From NCBI RefSeq assembly GCF_902635505.1, contig NC_045432.1, positions 7,561,275-7,625,274 on the forward strand: a stretch of DNA of 64,000 nt, given 5' to 3'. The stretch is from Sarcophilus harrisii (Eukaryota > Chordata > Mammalia > Dasyuromorphia > Dasyuridae). Position 1 is the stretch's first letter. Each line of letters opens with the position of its first letter. Under the pieces are notes generated by a model. The model ran no database searches, was not told the origin of the DNA, and was given only the letters and a program-made list of their open reading frames with translations. A program made the position numbers and the translations under genes. This document shows, piece after piece, positions 1 through 12,473 of the stretch.

Positions 1-1109
1 GTACAGTTTGGAGAATGTGGATGCCTCCAAGAACGTGGATGCCTCCGAGAGCAGTGGATTCCTCGGGGGAATGTGGATACCTCCCGGGGCCGTGGATGCC
101 TCGAGAGAACGTGGATACCTCTATGAGACTGTGGATGCCTCCGGAGACTTGGTTGCCTCTGAGAGCGGATGCCTCCGGAGATCCGTGGATGCCTCTGAGA
201 ACGTGGATGCCTCTGAGACCGTGGATGCCTCCGAGACCATGGATGCCTCCGAGAATGTGGATGACTCTGAGACCGTGGATGCCCCCGAGAACGTGGATGC
301 CTCCAAGAATGTGGATGCCTCTGAGATCATGAGACTGTGCATGTCTCCAAGACTGTGGCTGCCTCTGAGATTGTGTGAGACCGTGGATACCTCCGACACC
401 GTGGATGCCTCCGAGACCGTGGATGCTTCTGAAAATGTGGATGCCTCTGAGACCGTGGCTGCCTCCGAGACCGTGGATGCCTCCAAGAACGTGGCTGCCT
501 CCGGGGAGCAGTTTGCCTCTGAGGCTTGGATGCCTCCGAGACCGTGGATGCCTCTGAGACCGTGGCTGCCTCCGAGACCGTGGATGCCTCCGAGATTGTG
601 TATTCCTCCGAGACCGTGGATGCCTCCAAGAACGTGGATGCCTCCGAGAACGTGGATGCCTCTGAGACTGTGGATGCCTCTGAGACCGTGGATACCTCCA
701 AGAATGTGGATGACTCCGAGACCGTGGATGCCTCCGAGAACGTGGATGCCTCTGAGAACGTGGATTCCTGCAAGACCATGGATGCCTCCGAGACCATGGA
801 TGCCTTGGAGAATGTGGATGCCTCCGAGAACGTGGATGCCTCCGAGACCATGGGTGCCTCTGAGACCGTTGATGCCTCCGAGAACGTGGATGCCTCTGAG
901 ACCATGGATGCCTTGGAGAATGTGGATGCCTCAAGAGCAGTGGATCCGAGAACGTGGATACCTCGGGGAATGTGGATACCTCCGAGACCGTGGATGCCTC
1001 TGAGAACGTGGATGCCTCCGAGACCGTGGATGCCTCCGAGAACGTGGATGCCTCCAAGAATGTGGATACTTCCGAGACCGTGGATGCCTCCGAGACCATG
1101 GATGCCTCT

Positions 1110-1950
1110 GAGATCATCAGACTCTGGATGCCTCCGAGAACGTGCATGCCTCTGAGACTGTGGATGCTTCTATGACCGTGGATGCCTCCGAGACCGTGGC
1201 CACCTCCGAGACCATGCCTGCCTCACAAAGGACAGCAGAGCCTCCCGAAGAACATGGATGCCTCTGAGACCATGAAAACACTCTGAGACCGTGGATGCCT
1301 TTGAGAATGTGGATGCCTCTGAGACCGTGGATTCTTCTAAGAACGTGGATGCCTTTGAGAACGTGGATGCCTCCAAGACCATGGTTGTCTCTGAGATACT
1401 GTGAGGCCGTGGCTGCCTCTGAGACCATGGATGCCTCCGACCCCGTGGATGCCTTGGAGAATGTGGATGCCTCCGAGACCATTGATGCCTCCGAGACTGT
1501 GGATGCCTCCGAGAACATAGATGTCTCCAAGACCGTTGATGCCTCCGAGAACGTGGATACCTCTGAGAATGTGGATGCCTCCAAGACCATGGATGCCTCC
1601 GAGAATTTGGCTGCCTCTGAGATCATGAGACTGTGGATGCCTCCAAGACTGTGGCTGCCTCCGAGATTGTGTGAGACCGTGGCTGCCTTTGAGACCATGG
1701 ATGCCTCTGAGAATGTGGATGCCTCAAGACCATGGATGCCTCTGAGCAGTGGGAGGCACCAGGAGGCTGAGGCTGGGGGCAGTGGACCTCTGGGATGGGC
1801 GACAGCACCTGAGATCACGTGAGACCGTGGCTACCCTGTGATCATGTGAGACTGTAGCTGCCTCTGAGATCATATGGGACCATGGATGGCTCTCAGACCA
1901 TGGATGCCTCTGAGACCGTGGATGACTCCGAGGCCATGGATGCCTCCGAG
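1110..1950. repeat. Inner duplicated block, first copy (1.63-kb offset)
   Basis: This stretch is repeated at 2,740-3,578, an offset of 1,628-1,630 bp. About 430 bp (1,289-1,720 against 2,915-3,350) match essentially base for base. The copies differ mainly where the first holds non-array sequence (about 1,221-1,280 and 1,745-1,805). The same inner pair recurs in higher-order copy 2 at 6,949 and 8,596 (offset 1,647), so the inner duplication came before the 5.86-kb one. Confidence 0.85.
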
Positions 1951-2739
1951 ACTGTGGATGCCTCTGAGAATGTGGATGCCTCCGAGACCGTGGATGCCTT
2001 GGAGAATGTGGATGCCTCCGGAGAACGTGGATGCCTCTGAGACCATGGATGCCTCGGAGAACGTGGATGCCTCAAGACCTGGATGCCTTGGAGGAATGTG
2101 GATGCCTCTGAGAACGTGGATACCTCCGAGACCGTGGATGCCTCTGAGATCGTGGATGCCTCCGAGAATGTGGATGCCTCCGAGAACGTGGATGCCTCTG
2201 AGAACGTGGATGCCTCTGAGACCGTGGATGCCTCCGAGACCGTGGATGCCTCCGAGAATGTGGATGCCTCTGAGACTGTGGATGCCTCCGAGACCGTGGA
2301 TGCCTCTGAGAACGTGGATGCCTCTGAGAATGTGGATGCCTCTGAGACCGTGGATGCCTCCGAGACCGTGGATGCCTCCGAGACCGTGGATGCCTCCGAG
2401 AACGTGGATGCCTCTGAGACCGTGGATGCCTCTGAGAATGTGGATGCCTCTGAGACCGTGGATGCCTCCGAGACCGTGGATGCCTCTGAGAACGTGGATG
2501 CCTCTGAGAACGTGGATGTCTCTGAGACCGTGGATGCCTCCGAGACTGTGGATGCCTCCGAGAATGTGGATGCCTCCGAGACCGTGGATGCCTCCGAGAA
2601 TGTGGATGCCTCCGAGAACGTGGATGCCTCTGAGAACATGGATGCCTCTGAGACCGTGGATGCCTCTGAGACCATGGATGCCTCCGAGAATGTGGATGCC
2701 TCTGAGACCGTGGATGCCTCCGAGAACGTGGATGCCTCT

Positions 2740-3578
2740 GAGATCATCAGACTCTGGATGCCTCCGAGAACGTGCATGCCTCTGAGACTGTGGATGCTTC
2801 TATGACCGTGGATGCCTCCGAGACCGTGGCCACCTCCGAGACCATGCCTGCCTCTGAGACCTTGGAAGCCTCGAAGAACATGGATGCCTCTGAATATGGC
2901 TGCCTCTGGCCGTGGATGCCTTTGAGAATGTGGATGCCTCTGAGACCGTGGATTCTTCTAAGAACGTGGATGCCTTTGAGAACGTGGATGCCTCCAAGAC
3001 CATGGTTGTCTCTGAGATACTGTGAGGCCGTGGCTGCCTCTGAGACCATGGATGCCTCCGACCCCGTGGATGCCTTGGAGAATGTGGATGCCTCCGAGAC
3101 CATTGATGCCTCCGAGACTGTGGATGCCTCCGAGAACATAGATGTCTCCAAGACCGTTGATGCCTCCGAGAACGTGGATACCTCTGAGAATGTGGATGCC
3201 TCCAAGACCATGGATGCCTCCGAGAATTTGGCTGCCTCTGAGATCATGAGACTGTGGATGCCTCCAAGACTGTGGCTGCCTCCGAGATTGTGTGAGACCG
3301 TGGCTGCCTTTGAGACCATGGATGCCTCTGAGAATGTGGATGCCTCCAAGACCATGGATGCCTCTGAGAACGTGGAAGCCTCTGAGAATGTGGAAGCTTC
3401 CGAGAACGTGGATACCTCTGAGACAGTGGCTGCCCCTGAGATCACGTGAGACCGTGGCTACCCCTGTGATCATGTGAGACTGTAGCTGCCTCTGAGATCA
3501 TATGGGACCATGGATGGCTCTCAGACCATGGATGCCTCTGAGACCGTGGATGACTCCGAGGCCATGGATGCCTCCGAG
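2740..3578. repeat. Inner duplicated block, second copy
   Basis: Partner of 1,110-1,950. It begins at the GAGATCATCAGACTCTGG marker and passes through the GGGACCATGGATGGCTCTCA marker at 3,504. About 70 bp after that marker it diverges from the first copy into a CCCCCGAGACC-rich run. Confidence 0.83.
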
Positions 3579-6180
3579 ACTGTGGATGCCTTTGAGAACG
3601 TGGATGCCTCCAAGACCGTGGATGCCCCCGAGACCGTGGATGCCCCTGAGACCGTGGATGCCTCCGAGACCGATGATGCCTCTGAGACGGATGATGTCTC
3701 AGAGACCGTGGATGCCTTTGAGACCATGGATACCTCCGAGAACGTGGATTCCTCCGAGACTATGGCTGCCTCTGAGACCGTGGCTGCCTCCAAGACCATG
3801 GCTGCCTCCCAGAATGTGGATGCCTCCAAGAACGTGGATGCCTCTGAGAACGTGGGAAGCCTCCGAGAACATGGGAAGCCTTCGAGAACATAGATGCCTT
3901 TGAGACCGTGGATGCCTCTAAGAACGTGGGTGCCTCCGAGAACGTGGATGCCTCTGAGATCATGAGACTGTGGATGTCTCCGAGACTGTGGCTGCCTCTG
4001 AGATTGTGTGAGACCGTGGCTGCCTCTGAGATCATGGCTGCCTTTGAGTCCATGGATACCTCCAAGAATGTGGATGACTCCAAGACCGTGGATGCCTCTG
4101 AGACCGTGGATGCCTCCGAGACCGTGGATGCCTCTGAGAACGTGAATGCCTCCGAGACCATGGATGCCTCCGAGACTGTGGCTGCCTCCAAGACAGTGGA
4201 TGCCTCTGAGAACGTGGATGCCTCCGAGAACGTCTATGCCTCTGAGACCATGGATGCCTCCAAGACTGTGGCTGCCTCTGAGAACGTGGATACCTCTGAG
4301 ACAGTGGCTGCCCCTGAGATCATGTGAGACTGTGGCTACCCCTGAGATCATGTGAGACTGTAGCTGCCTCTGAGATCATGTGGGACCATGGATGGCTCTG
4401 AGACCATGGATGCCTCCGAGACCGTGGATGCCCCCGAGACAGTGGATGCCCCTGAGACTGTGGATGCCTCGAGACCCGTGGATGCCTCTGAGGAGCAGTA
4501 GGATGCCTCTGAGACTGTGGATGCCTCCGGAGCAGTGGGTGCCCCGAGAACGTGGATGCCTCTGAGACCGTGGATGCCTCAAGACCATGGATGCCTCCGA
4601 GACCGTGGATGCTTCTGAAAATGTGGATGCCTCTGAGACCGTGGATGCCTCTGAGAACGTGGATACCTCCGAGACCGTGGATGCCTCTGAGAACGTGGAT
4701 GCCTCTGAGAACGTGGATGCCTCCAAGAATGTGGATGCCTCCGAGACCGTGGATGCCTCCGAGAATGTGGATGACTCCGAGACCGTGGATGCCTCCAAGA
4801 ACATGGATGCCTCGAGACCATGGATCACCTCTGAAGGACCGTGGATGCCTCGAGAACGTGGATGCCTCCGAGACCGTGGATGCCTCCGAGACCGTGGATG
4901 CCTCTGAGACCGTGGATGCCTCCAAGACCATGGATGCCTCCGAGACCGTGGATGCTTCTGAGAATGTGGATGCCTCTGAGACCGTGGCTGCCTCCGAGAC
5001 CGTGGATGCCTCCAAGAACGTGGATGCCTCCGAGAACGTGGATGCCTCCGAGACCATGGATGCCTTGGAGATGTGGATGCCTCTGAGAACTGGATACCTC
5101 CCGAGTCCGTGGATGCCTCTGAGCAGTGGATGCCTCTGAGACCGTGGATGCCTCGAGACCATGGATGCCTCCAGAATGTGGATGACTCGAGACCCGTGGA
5201 TGCCTCACAGAACATGGATGCCTCCGAGACCATGGATGCCTCTGTGACCGTGGATGCCTCCGAGAACGTGGATGGCTCCGACATCATGGATGCCTCCGAG
5301 ACCGTGGATGCCTCTGAGACCGTGGATGCCTCCAAGACCATGGATGCCTCAGAGACTGTGGATACTTCTGAAAATGTGGATACCTCTGAGACCGTGGCAC
5401 CTCCCGAGACCGTGGATGCCTCCAAGAACGTGGCTGCCTCCGGGAGCAGTGCCTCCGAGACCATGGATGCCTTGGAGAATGTGGATGCCTCCGAGAACGT
5501 GGACCTCGAGACCGTGGATGCCTCTGAACGTGGATGCCTCTGAGACCGTGGATGCCTCCGAGACCTGGGTTGCCTCAGAATATGTGGATGACTCGAGACC
5601 GTGGATGCCTCTAAGAACATGGATGCCTCTGAGACCATGGATGCCTCTGAGACCATGGATGCCTCCGAGAATGTGGATGCCTCCAAGACTGTGGATGCCC
5701 CCGAGACCGTGGATCCTCCGGGAGCAATGGATGCCTCTGGAACCGTGGATGCCTCCGAGACCATGGATGCTTGCTTGGAGAATGTGGATGCCTCCGAGAA
5801 CGTGGATGCCTCCGAGACCATGGATGCCTTGGAGAATGTGGATGCCTCTGAGAACGTGGATGCCTCTGAGACCATGGATGCCTCTGAGATGCCTCCGAAA
5901 CCGTGGATGCCTTGGAGAATGTGGATGCCTCCAAGAACGTGGATGCCTCCGAGAGCAGTAGATTCCTCGAGGGGGAATGTGGACCTCGAGACCGTGGATG
6001 CCTCAGAGAACGTGGACTGCACTCTGAGACTGGATGCCTCCGAGAGCACTTGGTTGCCTCTGAGACTTTGAGGTGGGGTTGTGGACACTGGGAACCATGG
6101 TTTGTTGGACATTCAGGAACATGGGATGGCAGGACGGACCTTCCAGGAAACGTGGATGCCTCCAGAATGTGGATGCCTCT

Positions 6181-9100
6181 GAGATCATGAGACTATGCAT
6201 GTCTCCAAGACTGTGGCTGCCTCCTGGTGTGTGGGGAGACCGTGGATACCTCCAAACACCGTAGGATGCCTCCGAGACCGTGGATGCTTCTGAAAATGTG
6301 GACCTCTGAGACCGTGGCGCAGGACAGTGATTTTCGGGCATAGGGCTTGGGTTTGCTGAGACTTGGTTTTCAGGGGCCTCTGAGACCGTGGCTGCCTCCC
6401 AGAGACCGTGGATGCCTCCAGAGATTGTGTGTCCCCCTCCAGGACGTGGATGCCTCCAAGAACGTGGATGCCTCCGAGAACACGTGGATGCCTCACCAGA
6501 GACTTGTGGATGCCTCTGAGACCGTGGATACCTCCAAGAATGTGGATGACTCCGAGACCGTGGATGCCTCCGAGAACGTGGATGCCTCTGAGAACGTGGA
6601 TTCCTGCAAGACCATGGATGCCTCCGAGACCATGGATGCCTTGGAGAATGTGGATGCCTCCGAGAACGTGGATGCCTCCGAGACCATGGGTGCCTCTGAG
6701 ACCGTTGATGCCTCCGGAGCAGTGGATGCCTCTGAGACCATGGATGCCTTGGGAATGTGGATGCCTCCAGAACGTGGATGCCTCCGAGGCAGTGGATACC
6801 TCAGGGGAGTGGATACCTCCGAGACCGTGGATGCCTCTGAGGCATGGATGCCTCCAGGGCTCGTGGATGCCTCCGGGGAACGTGGATGCCTCCAGAATGT
6901 GGATACTTCGAGACCGTGGATGCCTCCGAGACCATGGATTGCTGCCAAGAGATCATCCAGACTCTGGATGCCTCGAGAACGTGCATGCCTCTGAGACTGT
7001 GGATGCTTCTATGACCGTGGATGCCTCCGAGACCGTAGCCCACCTCCGAGACCATGCCTGCCTCTGAGACTGACCTCGAAGAACATGGATGCCTCCGAGA
7101 CCGTGGATGCCTCTGAGAACGTGGATGCCTTTGAGAATGTGGATGCCTCTGAGACCGTGGATTCTTCTAAGAACGTGGATGCCTTTGAGAACGTGGATGC
7201 CTCCAAGACCATGGTTGTCTCTGAGATACTGTGAGGCCGTGGCTGCCTCTGAGACCATGGATGCCTCCGACCCCGTGGATGCTTGCCTTGGAGGGAATAA
7301 TGGATGCCTCCGAGACCATTGATGCCTCCGAGACTGTGGATGCCTCCGAGAACATAGATGTCTCAAGACCGTTGATGCCTCGAGAACGTGGATACCTCTG
7401 AGAATGTGGATGCCTCCAAGACCATGGATGCCTCCGAGAATTTGGCTGCCTCTGAGATCATGAGACTGTGGATGCCTCCAAGACTGTGGCTGCCTCCGAG
7501 ATTGTGTGAGACCGTGGCTGCCTTTGAGACCATGGATGCCTCTGAGAATGTGGATGCCTCCAAGACCATGGATGCCTCTGAGAACGTGGAAGCCTCTGAG
7601 AATGTGGAAGCTTCCGAGAACGTGGATACCTCTGAGACAGTGGCTGCCCCTGAGATCACGTGAGACCGTGGCTACCCCTGTGATCATGTGAGACTGTAGC
7701 TGCCTCTGAGATCATATGGGACCATGGATGGCTCTCAGACCATGGATGCCTCTGAGACCGTGGATGACTCCGAGGCCATGGATCACCCCTCCGAGACTGT
7801 GGATGCCTCTGAGAGGCGGATGCCTCCCGAGACCGTGGATGCAGCGGGAATGTGGATGCCTCCGAAACGTGGATGCCTCTGAGACCATGGATGCACTCAG
7901 GGGAACGTGGATGCCTCCAAGACCATGGATGCCTTGGAGATGTGGATGCCTCTGAGAACGTGGATACCTCTCGAGACCGTGTGGATGCCTCTGAGAGAAC
8001 GTGGATGCCTCCCGAGAATGTGGATGCCTCCCGAGAACGTGGATGCCTCTGAGAACGTGGATGCTCTGAGACCGTGGATGCCTCTGAGACCGTGGATGCC
8101 TCCGAGAATGTGGATGACTCCGAGACCGTGGATGCCTCCAGACCATGGATGCCTCCGGGGCCGTGGATGCTTCTGAAAATGTGGATCACCTCTGAGACCG
8201 TGGCTGCCTCCCGGAGCCGTGGATGCCTCCAGAACGTGGATGCCTCCGAGAACGTGGATCTGCCTCTCCGAGACCATGGATGCCTTGGAGAATGTGGATG
8301 CCTCTGAGAACGTGGATTACCTCCCGAGACCGTGGATGCCTCTGAGAACGTGGATGCCTCTGAGACCGTGGATGACTCCGAGGCCATGGATGCCTCCGAG
8401 ACTGTGGATGCCTCTGAGAATGTGGATGCCTCCGAGACCGTGGATGCCTTGGAGAATGTGGATGCCTCCGAGAACGTGGATGCCTCTGAGACCATGGATG
8501 CCTCGGAGAACGTGGATGCCTCCAAGACCATGGATGCCTTGGAGAATGTGGATGCCTCCGAGAACGTGGATGCCTCCGAGACCATGGATGCCTCTGAGAT
8601 CATCAGACTCTGGGTACCGCCAGGGGGCGATGCATGCCTCTGAGACTGTGGATGTATACTATGACCGTGGATGCCTCCGAGACCGTGGCCACCTCCGAGA
8701 CCATGCCTGCCTCTGAGACCTTGAAGCCTCTCGAAAGAACATGGGTCCTCTGAGACCATGGCTGCCTCTGAGACCGTGGATGCCTTTGAGAATGTGGATG
8801 CCTCTGAGACCGTGGATTCACTTCTAAGAACGTGGATGCCTTTGAGAACGTGGATGCCTCAAGACCATGGTTGTCTCGAGATACTGTGAGGCCGTGGCAC
8901 TCTGAGACCATGAATTGCCTCCGACCCCATGGATGCAGCAGGAGAATGTGGATGCCTCCGAGACCATTGGTACCTCCGAGACTGTGGATGCCTCCCGAGA
9001 ACATAGATGTCTCCAAGACCGTTGATGCCTCCAGAGCAATGGATACCTCTACAGAGAATGTGGATGCCTCCAAGACCATGGATGCCTCGAGGAGTGGCTG

Positions 9101-10970
9101 CCTCTGAGATCATGAGACTGTGGATGCCTCAAGACTGTGGCTGCCTCCGAGATTGTGTGAGACCGTGGCTGCACTTTGAGACCATGGATGCCTCTGAGGG
9201 AATGTAGGATGCCTCCAAGACCATAGTGCCTCTACAAGGAACGTGGAAGCCTCTGAGAATGTGGAAGCTTCCGAGAACGTGGATACCTCTGAGACAGTGG
9301 CTGCACAGTCTGAGACCGTGGCTACCCCTGTGATCATGTGAGACTGTAGCTGCCTCTGAATCATATGGGACCATGGATGGCTCTCAGACCATGGATGCCT
9401 CTGAGACCGTGGATGACTCCGAGCCATGGATGCCTCCGAGACTGTGGATGCCTTTGAGAACGTGGATGCCTCCAAGACCGTGGATGCCCCCGAGACCGTG
9501 GATGCCCCTGAGACCGTGGATGCCTCCGAGACCGATGATGCCTCTGAGACGGATGATGTCTCAGAGACCGTGGATGCCTTTGAGACCATGGATACCTCCG
9601 AGAACGTGGATTCCTCCGAGACTATGGCTGCCTCTGAGACCGTGGCTGCCTCCAAGACCATGGCTGCCTCCCAGAATGTGGATGCCTCCAAGAACGTGGA
9701 TGCCTCTGAGAACGTGGAAGCCTCCGAGAACGTGGAAGCCTTCGAGAACATAGATGCCTTTGAGACCGTTGATGTCTCTAAGAACGTGGGTGCCTCCGAG
9801 AACGTGGATGCCTCTGAGATCATGAGACCGTGGATGTCTCCGAGACTGTGGCTGCCTCTGAGATTGTGTGAGACCGTGGCTGCCTCTGAGATCATGGCTG
9901 CCTTTGAGTCCATGGATACCTCCAAGAATGTGGATGACTCCGAGACCGTGGATGCCTCTGAGACCGTGGATGCCTCCGAGACCGTGGATGCCTCTCTGAG
10001 AGCAATGAATGCCTCCGAGACCATGGATGCCTCCAGAGATTTGTAGCTGCCTCCAAGACAGTGGATGCCTCTGAGAACGTGGATGCACTCCGAGAACGTC
10101 TATGCCTCTGAGACCATGGATGCCTCCAAGACTGTGGCTGCCTCTGAGAACGTGGATACCTCTGAGACAGTGGCTGCCCCTGAGATCATGTGAGACTGTG
10201 GCTACCCCTGAGATCATGTGAGACTGTAGCTGCCTCTGAGATCATGTGGGACCATGGATGGCTCTGAGACCATGGATGCCTCCGAGACCGTGGATGCCCC
10301 CGAGACAGTGGATGCCCCTGAGACTGTGGATGCCTCCGAGACCGTGGATGCCTCTGAGAACGTGGATGCCTCTGAGACTGTGGATGCCTCCGAGAACGTG
10401 GGTGCCCCCGAGGCCGTGGATGCCTCTGAGACCGTGGATGCCTCCAAGACCATGGATGCCTCCAATAATGTGGATGCCTCTGAGATCATGAGACTGTGGA
10501 TGCCTCCAAGACTGTGGCTGCCTCTGAGATTGTGTGAGACCATGGCTGCCTCTGAGATCATGGCTGCCTTTGAGACCATGGATACCTCCGAGAACGTGGA
10601 TACCTCCGAGAATGTGGATGCCTCCGAGACCGTGGATGCCTCTGAGAACATGGATGCCTCCGAGACCGTGGATGCCTCCGAGACCGTGGATGCCTCCGAG
10701 AACGTGGATGCCTCCGAGACCGTGGATGCCTCCGAGAATGTGGATGCCTCCGAGAAGGTGGATGCCTCCGAGACCGTGGCTGCCTCCGAAACCGTGGCTG
10801 CCTCCGAGACTGTGGATGCCTCCGAGAACGTAGATGGCTCTGAGACTGTGGATGCCTCTAAGACCGTGGATGCCTCTGAGACTGTGGATTCCTCCGAGCC
10901 CGTGGATGCCTCTGAGAATGTGGATGCCTCTGAGATCGTGTGAGACAGTGGCTGAGCATATGGGGACCAG
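6181..10970. repeat. Higher-order repeat, copy 2 (incomplete)
   Basis: Follows copy 1 in the same order of marker units. It is collinear with copy 1 up to about 10,346, where the two copies part. The distal 1.7 kb of copy 1 (about 4,480-6,180) is replaced here by about 0.6 kb of simple 18-bp units, and then unique DNA begins. Shared stretches are nearly identical. For example, about 350 bp from 3,504 and from 9,367 differ at only a few sites. Confidence 0.85.
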
Positions 10971-11354
10971 GTCGGTCTGCTCTATATATTCCCATAACTG
11001 CTCCATTCATTGTGTCCTGGGAAGTGTTTGTAGAGGAGGAAAGGCAGGGGAACAGGGCCTGATCCCAGAGCTTGTCTAATTTATAGTTTCCTTTTGAAGA
11101 AATATCCTACTTTTCCCATTCACGTGGGCCCTGAACCATTGCCAGTCGCCCTGATGCGTGAGAGAGTGAGACCCTCTAGGTCTGCCCGGGCTTACCTCAC
11201 TTCGGTCTGATTCACCTGGAATCAATGGCGACACCTTGGGCGGGGGGGGGCGTTTGTCTGCTCTAGAATGAAGGATGGACATCAACGGAACCAAGCCATG
11301 GAACGTGACATGTTCAGACCTACTCTGATCTTTTACAGCTGAATGGATTGTGGA
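10971..11354. other. Right flank of the array, no gene seen
   Basis: Unique-looking sequence between the minisatellite and the first L2 fragment. It contains a G-run near 11,240. I recognise no exon, repeat family or RNA gene here. Confidence 0.5.
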
Positions 11355-11600
11355 CTGAAGGGGGAGAGATTGAGGCAGGGAGATCCACCAGCATATATTG
11401 TAATAGATCAGCGGGAGTTGAGGGGGACCGCACCCCAGCATTGACTGCCATAGGAGAGAGGGGAGTGTGTACAAAACAAAACAGATCAAGAAGCTTTGGC
11501 AATAGATGGGATCTGAGGGGGGGGGGGCAGCTGAGTGAGAGTGAGAATCCAGATGCCTCCTGGGGCAAATTCCCTTCATAAGAGGCAGAAGTTGGGGTGA
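11355..11600 (-). mobile_element. L2 LINE fragment (antisense)
   Basis: Contains degraded versions of the reverse-complement L2 3' region: GAGATTGAGGCAGGGAGATC, then a CCACCAGCA-like stretch, then a degraded 'ccagatgcctcctgg' segment. It is old and interrupted by a G-run near 11,516. Confidence 0.45.
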
Positions 11601-11774
11601 AGAGGAAGACTTCTGATTTATGGATGGCAAAAGTCAAAGTGAATAAATGACAACACATTTGAACAAGTAATAATATGAGCAATAAAAGCATCTGAAAAGT
11701 GTCATTACAATTAGGAGCTATCTCAAGTGCGGGAGCCGAGCCTCTCCATTCAGGGGAGAGGAATATTCTATATT

Positions 11775-11885
11775 CTGGAATACAGAACAGACCACTGGGG
11801 TAGTGTCAGGAGACTTGGGGCCTAGTATCAGACCACTCACTGTAGGCCTTGGCCAGGGACCTTCCCTCCTCTGAATCTAAGTTTA
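11775..11885 (+). mobile_element. Degenerate MIR-type SINE fragment
   Basis: A weak match to the MIR body, reading 'gtgtcaggagacttgggg' and later 'ccttccctcctctgaatct'. Bases 11,886-12,473 hold nothing I can identify. Confidence 0.4.
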
Positions 11886-12473
11886 ATAGTTAATATTACA
11901 GAGCTTATTATGGTATATTGAAGTGTATTCTACACTGAAGTATAATTCCTGAGAAATTGGTTTTATGTTTTCTCTTGTCCAGTAATTCAAGTTTTGGGGT
12001 TTATTGAACATCTGGCAACTTTGTCTGTGAGCTGGGCCTGACTCAGCCTGGTCCTCTGATTTGATACTGGAAAAAAGATGTTTATAGGTCATTCGACAGT
12101 TAAAAAAAATAAAAAGGAACCTTACTTAGCTAAAGCAGAAGGCTAGTCAACAAAGACAAGCATTTTTCTGAACTTCCATCACCTTTGAAGGTCAGTCAGT
12201 TGAGCCTAACTTGCTTGCCCGAACTTCCCACAATGCACCTGGAGCTCCTAATGGCTGTTTACTACTAAGGTGATAAAGAAGTGATGTGAGTCTGAATTTT
12301 TAATCCTCTGAGCCAATCAAATCTTGAGAGTGATCTCTATATCTTTTAAAGACAAATTGGCCTAAGTTGTATGGGGAGGATTAGGCTATTTCTCCCATTT
12401 ACACCCTAATCCTTGGTAGCAGGTTATTAAGGTTTTATAGGAGACCTTCCATACTTCAATGATTACAACTATA

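Larger units (their letters stand above)
323..6180. repeat. Higher-order repeat, copy 1 (about 5.86 kb)
   Basis: Rare unit variants mark a higher-order period. The marker GAGATCATGAGACT followed by GTGCATGTCTCC begins at 323 and recurs at 6,181 with one change. GAGATCATCAGACTCTGG at 1,110 recurs at 6,949 (one inserted base), and at 2,740 it recurs at 8,596. The GGGACCATGGATGGCTCTCA marker at 1,876 and 3,504 recurs at 7,718 and 9,367. The offsets are 5,839-5,863 bp, so this block and the next are two copies of one long unit. Bases 1-322 would be the tail of a preceding copy. Confidence 0.88.
1..10970. repeat. Giant 18-bp minisatellite array
   Basis: Tandem repeat with an 18-bp unit close to GTGGATGCCTCYGAGAMC, running off the left edge. 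Recurring unit variants carry GGCTGCC, GATACCTC, GATGACTC, CCAAGA or TTGGAGAATG. Near 1,810-1,870, 3,440-3,500, 4,310-4,380, 7,650-7,715 and 10,185-10,250 the array contains 28-bp units (the usual unit plus 10 bp). The unit has no stop in any frame. It reads as VDASET/VDASEN, WMPPRP and GCLRDR on plus, and as VSEAST, GLGGIH and SRRHPR on minus, which produces many long but meaningless open frames. Several stops recur at the same places in each higher-order copy, which argues against a coding role. The last recognisable unit fades into unique DNA around 10,955-10,970. Confidence 0.97.

Noticed and set aside
4376-6112. A 578-codon minus-strand open frame and many other long frames in the array
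   Set aside because: They follow from a stop-free 18-bp unit. All six frames are open, none starts or ends with gene-like context, and stops recur where the phase shifts.
1-10970. CRISPR-like array
   Set aside because: Units are contiguous 18-mers with no unique spacers, in a vertebrate nuclear context.
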